Shown here one piece after another: positions 17,885 to 36,097 of a stretch of 64,000 bases of DNA (its first letter is position 1; the number at the start of each line of letters is the position of its first letter). A model generated the notes under the pieces. It did not search any database and had not been told where the DNA came from. It saw only the letters and a list, made by a program, of their open reading frames with translations. Source of the DNA: Campylobacter sp. RM10537. GTDB lineage: Bacteria > Campylobacterota > Campylobacteria > Campylobacterales > Campylobacteraceae. Where the stretch lies: the NCBI RefSeq assembly GCF_022369435.1, contig NZ_CP059597.1, positions 1,302,001-1,366,000 on the forward strand, given 5' to 3'. A program made the translations under genes and the position numbers.

Positions 17885-20674
17885 ATGAGCAATAATATTA
17901 ATATTTTAAAATATTTACTTTTTATAGAATACCTCACTCCCCAAAGCCTCAAAGATATAAAATTTTGTCATGATGCATTTGAAATTTCATGCATTGATGA
18001 TTATATTAAAAATAATATTGAACAAATTTGCGACAAAAATAAAAAAATTTTAGATGATCCTTTAAATAATTATTATATAGAAATCATCATACAAGGCGGA
18101 ATATACACTAATAAAATTTTATTTGAAAAAATTATAGATAAATTTAATATTACTGAAAAATTAGAGGATTTTTATAATATTTTAAATGCAGAATATGCAT
18201 CTTTTGTGCTTAAATTTAATGGAAAATTAAATTTTAAATATAAAAATGAAATTATCAAATTTAATGAATTTAATCTCAATGATCATAAAAATTTTATCCC
18301 TATAATCGATAATAACTTTACTTTTGATAAAAGAAATTTTTATTTATCTACTGCTCCTTGGATTGCAAATGATATTGAAAATATAAATTTACCCCATCAT
18401 ATTTTTATCGATTTAAGTCAAAGCATTGCCAATGAATTATCTAGCTTAAAGGATATATCTATTAGCTATTTTTATAGTAAAGCTATAAAAATCATAAATG
18501 ATAATTTTCCATTACTTGGAAATAAATTTAGAATATCAATGAATCTTACTAAAACTTTAAATGAAAATGTATTTTTAAATAGTTTTTATATACAAGATTT
18601 GGTAAATATTTTAGAAAATTACAAAGAAAATAAATTTCATACGATAGACAAATATCTAAGCAACCAACCTAAACAACGTATAGATATGGATAAAAATCAA
18701 TTAGAAATTCTAGAAAATTATATTGATGAATTATCTCTTAGTTCTTTTGCAAGCAAATTTGCATTGATGTATTCTCAACAATTTGCAGTCAATAAAATAC
18801 TTAAAATCCATAAAGATCATAATGATATTTATTCTATTAATGGGCCTCCAGGAACTGGAAAAACAACTCTTATAAAAGATGTCATAGCTGGTATTATCAC
18901 TCAAAGAGCTATAGAAATTTCTAAACTAAACTATGATGAAATTATCAAAAATGAGGATGGTATTTATAAACTAAATGAAAAATTAAAAGGCTATGAAATT
19001 CTATTATGCTCTAGCAATAATAAAGCTATAGAAAATATAAGCAAAGAACTTCCAAAAAATGACGCTATAAATTGCAAATATATCGAAGATTTTGATTATT
19101 TTGGCACAATAGCTACAAGATTTTTAAACAAAAAAAATGAAACAGAAATTAAAGCTTGGGGCTTAATCTGTGGAGTACTAGGAAATGGTTCAAACAAATC
19201 TTCTTTTATATATAATATTTTAAAAGATTTTAACTCAAAAGAATGTAATTTTATCGGTCTTATAAATTATATTAAAAAAAATAAACTTACGGATAAAGAT
19301 TTTAATCAAGCTAAAAATGATTTTAATCAAGCATTACATAAAGTTAATCTCTTGTTAAATCAAAATAAAAAATATAAACATAAAATTCAAAAAATAAAGA
19401 ATTTCTATAAATTAAAAAATAAAACAAATCTATTTAATAATATTATTTATTTATCTAAAATATTTTTGTATAAAGTCATAGGAAAAAATTATGAAAAAAA
19501 TATGCAAAAAAATATTCTATCTCTTGAGAAAGAATTTTATTTAAATGATGAAACAAATAAAGAAAAATCTTCTTTTTTTATGATAGAAAACAATGAAAAA
19601 ACAGAACTTTTTGAAGCGCGAAATGATTTATTTATAAAAGCATTAAATCTTCATAAGATAGCTATATTAAGCAATAATTCATATTTTGCTAAAAATTTAG
19701 AAATACTGAGCGATTTATTAGGAGGTACTGATTATAGAAATCTTTCAAAAAATAATATTGTAGAAATATGGAAAAGCTTGTTTTTTGTTATTCCCTCGAT
19801 AAGCTCAACTTATGCTTCTTTTGGTTATTGTTTTAAAGATATAGGCTATAATGAATTTGGATATTTAATTAGCGATGAATCTGGACAAAGCACTATAACA
19901 AGTGCAATTGGTGCTATATATAGAACAAAAAAAGCTATTGTAATAGGAGATCCACTTCAGCTTGAACCAATAGTGAATATTCCTAATAACATTAATAATT
20001 TTTTTATCAAGTATTTTAATATAGATGAAAATTTTAATATTAAAAATACATCTTTACAAAATAGATGCGATTTCTTACAATCATATGGAAAATATATCTA
20101 TCAAAATAATCAAAAAATATGGCTTGGCTCTCCATTGCGTGTTCACAATCGCTGCGATAAAGAAATATTTGAATTATCTAATAAAATCGCTTATGATAAT
20201 ATGATGATATATGGAAAAAAAATCAAAAAAAATCTTGAATTACAAAATACTTGGTTTGATATCAAAGAAGAACAATGGGAAGGTAATTGCAACAAAAAAG
20301 AAATAGAATTCTTATATACACTTTTAGATGAAATAAATCAACATAATATGGACATTGGAATTATTACTCCATTTGTAGATATCAGACAAAATTTAACTGA
20401 TATAACTGAAAAATATAAAAATTTAAAACATAATAAAATCGGTACTATTCATACAATGCAAGGAAAAGAAGCAGATATAATCATACTTATTTTGGGTGGC
20501 AATAATGAAAATGCAAGAAAATGGGTATCATCTAAGCCAAATTTAATTAATGTCGCATTAACTAGAGCAAAAAATATTATTTTTATAATAGGAAACAAAG
20601 AAAACTACATCGAGCTTGATTATTTTAATCATTTAAAAAATATAAATACAATCACACCAAATTTATTTGATTAA
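17885..20674 (+). CDS. SF1 (Upf1/Dna2-like) DNA/RNA helicase
   Basis: 929 aa. Superfamily 1 helicase motifs in order: Walker A NGPPGTGKTT (about 318-328), Walker B variant SDESGQS (about 663), motif III GDPLQLEP (about 687), motif IV-like SPLRVHNRCDKE (about 755), motif V TIHTMQGKEADI (about 855) and motif VI NVALTRAKN (about 890). The N-terminal 300 residues carry no domain I recognise. An insertion of roughly 250 residues (about 400-650), Lys/Asn-rich and probably helical, separates motifs I and II. Helicases of this type occur in several phage-defence islands, and this one is divergent from a type IIG enzyme with a 155-bp shared promoter region. A defence role is inference. RBS AAGGA precedes the ATG. 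Confidence 0.85.
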   Translation: MSNNINILKYLLFIEYLTPQSLKDIKFCHDAFEISCIDDYIKNNIEQICDKNKKILDDPLNNYYIEIIIQGGIYTNKILFEKIIDKFNITEKLEDFYNILNAEYASFVLKFNGKLNFKYKNEIIKFNEFNLNDHKNFIPIIDNNFTFDKRNFYLSTAPWIANDIENINLPHHIFIDLSQSIANELSSLKDISISYFYSKAIKIINDNFPLLGNKFRISMNLTKTLNENVFLNSFYIQDLVNILENYKENKFHTIDKYLSNQPKQRIDMDKNQLEILENYIDELSLSSFASKFALMYSQQFAVNKILKIHKDHNDIYSINGPPGTGKTTLIKDVIAGIITQRAIEISKLNYDEIIKNEDGIYKLNEKLKGYEILLCSSNNKAIENISKELPKNDAINCKYIEDFDYFGTIATRFLNKKNETEIKAWGLICGVLGNGSNKSSFIYNILKDFNSKECNFIGLINYIKKNKLTDKDFNQAKNDFNQALHKVNLLLNQNKKYKHKIQKIKNFYKLKNKTNLFNNIIYLSKIFLYKVIGKNYEKNMQKNILSLEKEFYLNDETNKEKSSFFMIENNEKTELFEARNDLFIKALNLHKIAILSNNSYFAKNLEILSDLLGGTDYRNLSKNNIVEIWKSLFFVIPSISSTYASFGYCFKDIGYNEFGYLISDESGQSTITSAIGAIYRTKKAIVIGDPLQLEPIVNIPNNINNFFIKYFNIDENFNIKNTSLQNRCDFLQSYGKYIYQNNQKIWLGSPLRVHNRCDKEIFELSNKIAYDNMMIYGKKIKKNLELQNTWFDIKEEQWEGNCNKKEIEFLYTLLDEINQHNMDIGIITPFVDIRQNLTDITEKYKNLKHNKIGTIHTMQGKEADIIILILGGNNENARKWVSSKPNLINVALTRAKNIIFIIGNKENYIELDYFNHLKNINTITPNLFD

Positions 20675-21888
20675 ATTTGAAATTAAATAATTTAGCAAAA
20701 TGTTTTTTAAAATTTAACTAAAACCCCAAACTAAAATTTTTAATAATTTTTTAAAAATTTTAGTTAAAATGAGCACAATTAAAAGCCTAATCTCTATTAA
20801 AAAATAAAATGCTTTTTTTATTTTTTAATACAAGCTTAAAACTTTGAAATAAAACTAACCAAATCAAAGCAAAAACCCATACGAATAAAAACTAAAAAGA
20901 TAAATATTTTTCTAATTATAAAACTTTAAAAACCATAGTTACAACTCAATATAATAATATTTTTAAGAATAAAACTTTAAAAAGAACTATTAATTAAAAA
21001 CATAAAATCAACTTTAACCTATAACAATAAAAACCTATATTATAAACCAAAAACTTTTATTATTTAAAAAGTATAACCTTAACTAGACAATCAATCTTAA
21101 GAGCAACTACTATTAATCAACTAACTTTTAAACAAACTATAGAATAAATTCCAAAAAACACTAAAACATTTCTCATAAATCATTGAATAAACTCAAACTC
21201 TAAACTAAAATCCTTTTAAATAAATTAAAGCCTAAATAAAAGATATGAAAAATAAAGTATAGATTCTTTTGTAAATAATATAATGGATAGACTTAATAAT
21301 CTCATAGGACAAACTAGGGTTTAGGTTAAATTTTAAAAACTATTTTTTACAAACACCTATCTTATTAAATCATTGAATAAACTCAAACTCTAAACTAAAA
21401 ACTCCTATATACAATCAATTCACAAACTAAAACAACAAAAGCTAAAACATACAAAGCATTCAAATAAAAAAATAAAAGACTAATTTAACAAGATCCATAA
21501 AACTCATTTTAATAAGACTAACCCTAAAAAGCTTAACTATACAAGACTAACTTAACCATAACAACCAAGAAAAACAAAAACCAATCAAATATTAGCTAAA
21601 GCTATATAACTAAACAAGACAAGCAAATACAAACCTTAAACTAAATTCTTTTATTAAATAACCAAATCAAAGATATGAAAAATAAAGATTAATCTAAACC
21701 AATCAAACATTAGTTAAAAACTATAATCTAAATTAAGACACAAATAAAACCTTAAACCAATTAATAACTTAAAAAGTAAAATAAATCTATATAAATAACT
21801 AAGCAAACTAACATTAACTAAACTTATTATATTAAAAAGAATAAAAGATTAAATAAAGATTATAATTAAGAAGTAGAATAAATTAACA
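20675..21888. other. ORF-less, strand-biased AT-rich stretch with short direct repeats
   Basis: About 1.2 kb between the helicase and 5S rRNA has no plausible coding sequence. The plus strand is A- and C-rich and almost devoid of G, so a read-through transcript from the rRNA operon would be U/G-rich. It contains a 35-bp exact direct repeat and two shorter repeated motifs. I see no tRNA, insertion sequence or recognisable small RNA in it. It may be decayed accessory DNA or 3'-flanking DNA of the rRNA operon. Confidence 0.6.
21176..21400. repeat. 35-bp direct repeat pair and companion motifs
   Basis: The copies at 21176-21210 and 21366-21400 are identical (they begin taaatcattgaataaactc). A second motif, aaagatatgaaaaataaag, occurs at 21239-21257 and 21669-21687. 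A third, ccaatcaaa(t/c)attag(c/t)taaa, occurs near 21581 and 21698. The copies are spaced irregularly, so this is not a CRISPR array. Confidence 0.8.
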
Positions 21889-22006
21889 AGCCCGCAATGA
21901 GCTACTTTCCCCCTGCCAGTAAGGCGTAGTATCATCACCCACGATGTGCTTAGCTTCTTGGTTCGGGATGGAGCAAGGCGTTTCCACATCTGTATAATCA
22001 CGGACA
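21889..22006 (-). rRNA. 5S ribosomal RNA
   Basis: Minus-strand sequence from GTCCGTGATTATACAGATG to the 3' strand CTCATTGCGGGC. The two ends pair to form helix I. The loop-A/helix-III core ACGCCTTGCTCCATCCCGAA is typical of 5S. It is the last gene of the operon. Ends are estimated to within a few bases. Confidence 0.9.
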
Positions 22007-22089
22007 TTGTTATTTAAATATTCTTATTAAAAATACTTAAAAAACAATGTTAAAAGCAAGTTAAAAACTTTACTCTTTCTTTTTAAGGT

Positions 22090-25085
<2,996 letters not shown>

Positions 25086-25500
25086 ATAATAAGACTTCTT
25101 TAATATCTGTCTTAAGACGGAAAGCATTTAAACACTTATATTAAGCAACAATATAAGCTGTGAAGTTTAAAACTTATTCTTTAAAAAAAGAAATAAAGAA
25201 AGAAAATTAAATATATTTTTTAATTTTTTATTTAAATATTTATTTATGATAAAAAATAATTAATAAAGCACTAAAAACATTATTTTAAATTCTTTTTAGT
25301 TTTTTAAAGAAAAAGACAGTGAAGTTTTATTCTTTAACAAGTTCAGTAAAATTGTTTTTAAAACTTGCTTGTGACTTTTAACATTGGTAAGTAAAAGAAC
25401 ATTTAGGTTTAAAACCTAAAATAAACATATAAAATATTATTTTAGTTTTTAAATCAATTTATATACTTATTTTAGGTTTTAATTTCAAATCTTAATTTAA

Positions 25501-25577
25501 TGGTGGGCCTAACAAGACTTGAACTTGTGACCTCACCCTTATCAGGGGTGCACTCTAACCAGCTGAGCTATAGGCCC
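25501..25577 (-). tRNA. tRNA-Ile (anticodon GAT)
   Basis: 77 nt with encoded CCA. The acceptor is GGGCCTA/TAGGCCC, the D-loop is AGCTCAGCTGGTTAGAG, the anticodon loop is CTGATAA and the T-arm contains GTTCAAGTC. It sits in the 16S-23S spacer, just downstream of tRNA-Ala. Confidence 0.97.
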
Positions 25578-25583
25578 TTATCA

Positions 25584-25659
25584 TGGTGGAGAATAGCGGG
25601 ATCGAACCGCTGACCTCCTGCGTGCAAAGCAGGCGCTCTCCCAGCTGAGCTAATTCCCC
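25584..25659 (-). tRNA. tRNA-Ala (anticodon TGC)
   Basis: 76 nt with encoded CCA. The acceptor starts GGGGAATTAGCTCAGCTGGG, the anticodon loop is TTTGCAC and the T-arm contains GGTTCGATCC. It is the first gene after 16S in the spacer. Six bases separate it from tRNA-Ile. Confidence 0.97.
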
Positions 25660-25675
25660 ATAAATTAGCTTTTCA

Positions 25676-27444
<1,769 letters not shown>

Positions 27445-27756
27445 CTATAAGATTTGAATAACAATATTAAATTAAAAGAACAAAAACAAAAAATCTTTTT
27501 AAATCATTAAAAAATAAAATACTTTTTAATCTTTTAAATTAAAACATTTATAATGATTATATTAGAAGTTTTATTTTTAATAATAACTTTAAAATAAAAA
27601 ATATTTTAATAATTATAAATTAAAGCAAAGCTTTAATTAAAAATTAAAACTATAATTTATTCTAATAATATTTGTGAAACTTCTTTTAAGATTTTAAGCC
27701 CTTCTAAAAAAGGAAATGAAAGTATAACTAATTAAGCTTAAAGGGGGTTTAAAGTG

Positions 27757-28742
27757 TTAATAAGTTTGGAAGAAATTTTGAATTGTTTTAAGATCTTTAG
27801 TTTTAGTTAATGCCAACATAAGCAAAATTCTAGCTTTTTGAGGATTTAAATCTTGAGCACAAATAAAACCCAAATTTTCATCTTCCTTGCTTAAAATAAC
27901 TTCTCCTGTTTGTATGCGTGAACTGATTACAACAATAAGATTTTTTTTCATAAGTTCTTTTAAGATATTTTTTTGGTTTTTATGTATATTCCCTGATCCA
28001 CTTCCTGCAATTACTAAAGCTTGACTTCCATTTTCGAACAAAGCTTTTGCTGCAATACCATTTCCATCATTAGAATAAGTGTAAAGTATATCTACCTTAG
28101 GTAAATCTTCAAGATAATCAATATCAAATGGTGTATTTTTAGTATGCAATTTTTCAATTGTATTGTAAAAATATACCTTTCCATCTAAAATATATCCTAA
28201 ATCTCCAAAATCTGGAGAAGAAAAAGCATCCAAATTTAAAGTGTGAGTCTTCACTGCTGCTCTAGCGCTTAGAATTCGATCATTCATAACAATCATAACA
28301 CCTTTGCTTTTAGATTTTACATTAATAGCTAAAGCTACAGCATTATAAAGATTCTTCGATCCATCTGCACTCATGGCCGTAGAAGGACGCATAGCACCAG
28401 TTAAGATTACTGGTTTATCGCTTTTAATTGTCAAATGTAAAAAATATGCACTCTCTTCCATGGTATCCGTTCCATGAGTTATAACAACAGCATCTATTTC
28501 ATCTTTAGCTAAAAGCTTGTTTATTTTTTTAGCAAGTTTTAACTGAATTTCATTAGACATATCAGAGCTATCTATATTAGATACTTGATAACCTACAATT
28601 GATGCAATTTCTTTAATTTGAGGCACAGCATTAAGTAAAACTTCTATATCTAGAGCTCCTGCTTTATATCCTGTTGTACTAATAGCATCATTTATAACTC
28701 CTGCTATGGTTCCACCTGTTGCTAAAATCGCGATTCTTGGTT

Positions 28743-28746
<4 letters not shown>
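27757..28746 (-). CDS. ansA: L-asparaginase, cytoplasmic form
   Basis: 329 aa. Hydrolyses asparagine to aspartate and ammonia. The first active-site block ATGGTIAG lies at residues 9-16 with the catalytic Thr. The second is VVITHGTDTMEESAYFLH around 90. The remaining scaffold (TGAMRPSTAMSADGS, the SGSGNIH turn) is normal. The protein starts MKPRIAILATGG with no signal peptide, and an in-frame TGA lies two codons upstream of the ATG, so an N-terminal secretion signal cannot be restored. Strains such as 81-176 are reported to encode a secreted form, so here extracellular asparagine use is unlikely. The ATG overlaps the recJ stop (ATGA). Confidence 0.95.
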
Positions 28747-31986
<3,240 letters not shown>

Positions 31987-32088
31987 TTAATTTAATTATA
32001 ACTTGATAAAACTTTTTATTTCATTAGAATTTTAAGTAAAAAATGTAAGAATTATAAAAAATAAAATTTCACTTTTCAAGGAAAAATT

Positions 32089-32712
32089 ATGAAAATTACC
32101 TTGCTTTTCCATACTCCGCTTTCTGTATGCTCTCACGCGACAAGAACTTGTTGGCAAAGTTTTGAAAAAGGTGATTGTGGTGGCGAAAAAGATAAAGAAC
32201 TTATTGATCGAGTTGGCAATAAATTTAAGCATGCTTCAACTTTAGAACATTTAAATTATACTTTTTATATCCAAGGAATTTCAAGAGCTTGCTTACAAGA
32301 AGTTACACGTCATCGTCATACTAGCCCTAGTGTAAAAAGCACAAGATATACTTTAAAAGAGCTTCGCGATGAAAATGAATTTAAAGTTGGAGATTTTGAA
32401 AATGCTAGTCGATATTTGGTACTTTGTGGAAATGAAGAAGTAGATAACGCTAGCATTAAAGCTTTGGAAAATTTAAGACTAATTTTACAAAAAAGTATTA
32501 GTCTAGATATAGCTAAATACTGCTTACCAGAAAGCTATAAAACCGAGCTAACTTTAACTATAAACGCTAGGAGTTTGCAAAATTTCATTTCACTTCGCAG
32601 CTCAAAATCCGCTCTTTGGGAGATTAGAAATTTAGCTAATGCCTTATTTGAGGCTTTGCCAGAAGAACATAAATTTATCTTCGAACACTGTTTAAATAAA
32701 AATACAGAGTAA
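32089..32712 (+). CDS. thyX: Flavin-dependent thymidylate synthase ThyX
   Basis: 207 aa. Makes dTMP from dUMP using methylene-tetrahydrofolate and FAD/NADPH. The diagnostic RHRxxSxxxxS motif is present as RHRHTSPSVKSTRYT near residue 76. The C-terminal INARSLQNFISLRSSKSALW block supplies the active-site Ser/Arg region. ThyX is the only thymidylate synthase type known to me in Campylobacter. The ATG has AAGGAAAAATT upstream. Beyond the 3' end the gene order departs from that of C. jejuni NCTC 11168 as I recall it. Confidence 0.95.
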   Translation: MKITLLFHTPLSVCSHATRTCWQSFEKGDCGGEKDKELIDRVGNKFKHASTLEHLNYTFYIQGISRACLQEVTRHRHTSPSVKSTRYTLKELRDENEFKVGDFENASRYLVLCGNEEVDNASIKALENLRLILQKSISLDIAKYCLPESYKTELTLTINARSLQNFISLRSSKSALWEIRNLANALFEALPEEHKFIFEHCLNKNTE

Positions 32713-32917
32713 CCTTAAATTAAAAATATTTTTATGATTTAATTCAATAAATTTAATAAGAATTTCTTTAATTTTTGTTACTTTTTAACCCAAATTATCA
32801 TTATAGTTTAATATTAATATTTATTATATAAAAATTTTTATCAATAAATAAAATATTTCTATATAATAAAATTGGGTAATTTTATATTTATAAATTAATT
32901 AATAAAGGAGTATTAAA

Positions 32918-34888
32918 ATGAGTATAAAAATTAAAATGTCTTTAATAGCTAACCTTATAACTATTTTTTGTTTAGTTGCCTTAGGTATAGTTACTTTTAT
33001 CTTTGTTAGAGAAGCTTTGTTGGCACAAATTGTTTCAATACAAACTAATTATGTTAAAACTGCAAAAAGTTCTATGGCAAATTATAATGAAACTAAATTA
33101 TCTGTTCTTAAAGAACTTTCTAAAAGTTTAAATAAATTACCTTCTAGTAGTTTTGCTGACGAAAAATCAATCTTAGAGAGTACTGGTATAATTTTTCAAA
33201 ATTATAGAAAAGGAGGTGATTTATTAGCGGCTTATATTGGATTAGCAAATGGTGAATATATTGGAAGTGATCTAAGAAGCGATAAAAAAAATGTCAATGC
33301 TATAATTTATGGTAAAGATAATGGATATGATGCAAGAACTAGGGATTGGTTTAAGAATGCAAAAGATAAAAATGATTTATATGAATCCCCTGCTTATATA
33401 GATGCAGCATCTAATCTTCCATGTTTTACTTATTCTATGCCTTTTTATAAAGATGGTAAATTTATAGGCGTATTAGCAATTGATGTTTCAAATGCTAATT
33501 TACAAAAACAATTTGATAAATTATCAGGAGATGTATTTGTATATGATAAAGGAAATTATGTTTTCGCTTCTTCAAATAAAGCATTTTTAGGACAAAATTC
33601 CAATATTTTAAATATTGAAAAGAAATTTGAAAACATGGGTGAATACAAATCTTTTTCCTATACAAGAGTTCAAGGGGGTGATCGACTAGCGATGTGTTCT
33701 AAATTTAATAATTATACAATCTGCTCATCCGAATCAGAAGAAGAAGTTCAAAAATATGTTTCCAAAATAGCTTATATGCAAATTATTATAGTAATTGTAG
33801 TAATTATTATTAGTGTGATATTAATCTACACACTTACTGCCAAACTTCTCTCCCCACTCACCATCATCCAAAACGGTCTTAATGCTTTCTTTGATTTTAT
33901 CAATCATAAAACAAAGAATGTTTCTACTATTAATATAAAAACTAATGATGAGTTTGGTCAAATCTCAAAAGCCATTAATGAAAACATCCTTATTACTAAA
34001 CAAGGTTTAGAACAAGATAATCAAGCTGTAAAAGAATCAGTCTCTACAGTTCAAGTTGTAGAAAAAGGAGATTTAACAGCAAGAATTACTGCAAATCCAA
34101 GAAATCCTCAACTTGTAGAACTTAAAAATGTTTTAAATAAACTCTTAGATGTCTTACAAGAAAAAGTAGGTTCTGATATGAATGCTATTCATAAAATCTT
34201 TGAAGAATATAAGAGCTTAGATTTTAGAAATAAATTAGAAAATGCTAGAGGTAGTGTTGAAGTTACTACTAATGCTTTAGGTGAAGAAATCATTAAAATG
34301 TTAAAACAAAGTTCTGATTTTGCTAATCACTTAGCAAGTGAAAGTTCTAAATTACAAAATGCTGTTCAAAACCTAACTAGCTCTTCTAATTCTCAAGCAG
34401 CTTCTTTAGAAGAAACTGCTGCTGCTTTAGAAGAAATTACTTCTTCTATGCAAAATGTTTCTGTTAAAACCTCTGATGTAATCACTCAATCAGAAGAGAT
34501 TAAAAATGTTACAAGTATTATTGGAGATATTGCAGATCAAATCAATCTTTTAGCATTAAATGCTGCTATAGAAGCAGCACGTGCAGGAGAACATGGACGA
34601 GGCTTTGCTGTTGTGGCTGATGAAGTTAGAAAACTAGCAGAAAGAACTCAAAAATCATTGAGTGAAATAGAAGCTAATACTAACTTACTTGTTCAATCTA
34701 TTAATGATATGGCAGAATCTATTAAAGAACAAACTGCAGGTATTACTCAAATCAATGAAAGTGTAGCTGCTATTGATCAAACCACTAAAGATAATGTTGA
34801 AATTGCTAATGAGAGTGCAATCATTTCTAATACTGTTAGTGATATAGCTAATAATATATTAGAAGATGTTAAGAAGAAAAGATTTTAA
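32918..34888 (+). CDS. Methyl-accepting chemotaxis protein with dCache sensor (Tlp/Doc family)
   Basis: 656 aa. TM1 lies at about 9-30. The periplasmic dCache domain spans about 35-283. TM2 is at about 285-307, followed by HAMP and the cytoplasmic signalling domain with hairpin tip [20 protein letters not shown] (about 543-562). The membrane-distal Cache subdomain contains RDWF, a Y-I-D and an AID near residues 140-190, which resembles the Y-R-W-Y-D set of amino-acid-binding dCache domains; ligand specificity is inference. There is no C-terminal CheR/CheB pentapeptide. From codon 311 to beyond the stop the DNA is the mirror image of the gene at 36265, so signalling output should be the same and only the sensor differs. 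A GGAG ribosome site precedes the ATG. Confidence 0.93.
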   Translation: MSIKIKMSLIANLITIFCLVALGIVTFIFVREALLAQIVSIQTNYVKTAKSSMANYNETKLSVLKELSKSLNKLPSSSFADEKSILESTGIIFQNYRKGGDLLAAYIGLANGEYIGSDLRSDKKNVNAIIYGKDNGYDARTRDWFKNAKDKNDLYESPAYIDAASNLPCFTYSMPFYKDGKFIGVLAIDVSNANLQKQFDKLSGDVFVYDKGNYVFASSNKAFLGQNSNILNIEKKFENMGEYKSFSYTRVQGGDRLAMCSKFNNYTICSSESEEEVQKYVSKIAYMQIIIVIVVIIISVILIYTLTAKLLSPLTIIQNGLNAFFDFINHKTKNVSTINIKTNDEFGQISKAINENILITKQGLEQDNQAVKESVSTVQVVEKGDLTARITANPRNPQLVELKNVLNKLLDVLQEKVGSDMNAIHKIFEEYKSLDFRNKLENARGSVEVTTNALGEEIIKMLKQSSDFANHLASESSKLQNAVQNLTSSSNSQAASLEETAAALEEITSSMQNVSVKTSDVITQSEEIKNVTSIIGDIADQINLLALNAAIEAARAGEHGRGFAVVADEVRKLAERTQKSLSEIEANTNLLVQSINDMAESIKEQTAGITQINESVAAIDQTTKDNVEIANESAIISNTVSDIANNILEDVKKKRF

Positions 34889-35254
34889 GAATCTTTTCTT
34901 TAAATTATAATCAAATGATTATTCTTTAAATCATAATCTTTAAACTATTATCTTAAATCATTATTTTTAAATAGTTATTTTTAAATAACTATTTTTTATG
35001 ATAATTGAAGATTCATTATTAAATTAAGCAATTTAATCTTTTAATGGATTTTTTATTAAAAGATTAAAAGCTTTATTTTTGATTTAATAATTTCTTTAAT
35101 TTTATCTTTTGTAACTAAATTTTTAAGTTCATTACTTTCTGCTTTAATTCCATTCATATTTAAATGCCATAAAGCATTTTCTATAGCTTCATCTTTTTTT
35201 TCTTTCTACTATGCGTGTTTCATCAAAAATAAATTTATAAAAAGTTATATTTTT
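33847..35254 (+). repeat. Left arm of 1.4-kb inverted repeat
   Basis: 1408 bp, reverse complement of 35900-37306. It covers the MCP signalling domain, the intergenic region and a duplicated methyltransferase 3' end. The arms register exactly from 33847/37306 (sum 71153) through the MCP stop codons (34888/36265) and the methyltransferase stop (35056/36097). The only difference I found is one base in a homopolymer (T8 at 35194-35201 against A7 at 35953-35959). Confidence 0.95.
35056..35254 (-). pseudogene. Duplicated 3' fragment of the methyltransferase gene, frameshifted
   Basis: About 200 bases on the minus strand repeat the last 65 or so codons of the gene at 35390, including its stop. There is no N-terminal part. 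It carries eight A residues where the intact gene has seven (minus strand of 35194-35201), which shifts the frame. It is part of the left inverted-repeat arm. Confidence 0.9.
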
Positions 35255-35389
35255 CTAAATATTAAAGATTTTTATTTATTTTATTAATGCTACTTTAAAT
35301 TAAAGATTTATTGATATTAGTTTTATTTATTTGTATAGTTAAAAGAAACATTTTACAATTATATTTTAATTATTTTTTTGGGAATGAAT

Positions 35390-36097
35390 ATGAATTTGTG
35401 GGATAAAAAGGCTAAAAGCTATGCAAGATATGCAAAATTAAACGATATCCAAAAGCAAACTTTTAAGAAGTTAAATGAATTAAATATTGATTTTACAAAT
35501 AAAAATATTGTAGATATAGGTTGTGGCACAGGTGTTTGGACTTTACATTTAGCGCAAAAAGCAAAAAGTGTTTTAGGTATAGATAATTCTAAAGCTATGC
35601 TTGAAATTTTAAAAGAAGATGCTATAAAAAATAATATTAATAATATTAAAATACTTCATTTAGATTTTGAAAATTTTTATAAAGAAAATCAAGAAAACTT
35701 TGATATAGCGTTTTTAAGTATGTCTTTAGCTTTGCAAAATGAAAATGATTTCAAAGCTTTTTTAAATTTAGCTTCTCAAAGAATATATCTTGGCTGGGCT
35801 GATTATAGAAAAAGTGATTTTTTAGACCCAATATTTAAACATTTTAATACTGAATTTAAAGGATTTAATAAACAAGATTTAGAAAGTTTTTTACTAGAAA
35901 AAAATATAACTTTTTATAAATTTATTTTTGATGAAACACGCATAGTAGAAAGAAAAAAAGATGAAGCTATAGAAAATGCTTTATGGCATTTAAATATGAA
36001 TGGAATTAAAGCAGAAAGTAATGAACTTAAAAATTTAGTTACAAAAGATAAAATTAAAGAAATTATTAAATCAAAAATAAAGCTTTTAATCTTTTAA
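35390..36097 (+). CDS. SAM-dependent methyltransferase (class I), Cj0261-like
   Basis: About 236 aa from the ATG at 35390 (MNLWDKKAKSYARY); starts at 35378 (TTG) and 35384 (ATG) are possible, but GGGA sits best for 35390. Motif I is NIVDIGCGTGVWTLHLA, motif II VLGIDNSKAM, and the acidic LHLDFENFY and FDIAFLSMSLAL follow, so this is a small-molecule-type Rossmann methyltransferase. The substrate is unknown. The first 510 bp are unique DNA; the last 198 bp lie in the right arm of the inverted repeat and are duplicated upstream. A strong hairpin covers the stop. It converges on the frameshifted chemoreceptor gene. In C. jejuni a similar pair (Cj0261/Cj0262) exists, from memory. Confidence 0.85.
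   Translation: MNLWDKKAKSYARYAKLNDIQKQTFKKLNELNIDFTNKNIVDIGCGTGVWTLHLAQKAKSVLGIDNSKAMLEILKEDAIKNNINNIKILHLDFENFYKENQENFDIAFLSMSLALQNENDFKAFLNLASQRIYLGWADYRKSDFLDPIFKHFNTEFKGFNKQDLESFLLEKNITFYKFIFDETRIVERKKDEAIENALWHLNMNGIKAESNELKNLVTKDKIKEIIKSKIKLLIF

Noticed and set aside
21170-21700. Possible CRISPR-like array
   Set aside because: The 35-bp repeat occurs only twice, 190 bases apart, and other repeats have irregular spacing; no cas gene is nearby.
32713-32917. Insertion-sequence remnant at the synteny break
   Set aside because: No transposase fragment or terminal inverted repeat is visible; the sequence is plain AT-rich intergenic DNA.
34889-35055. Regularly alternating AT-rich segment after the receptor gene as a small RNA or attachment site
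   Set aside because: It is simply the intergenic portion of the inverted repeat, duplicated in mirror form at 36098-36264; no independent feature is needed.
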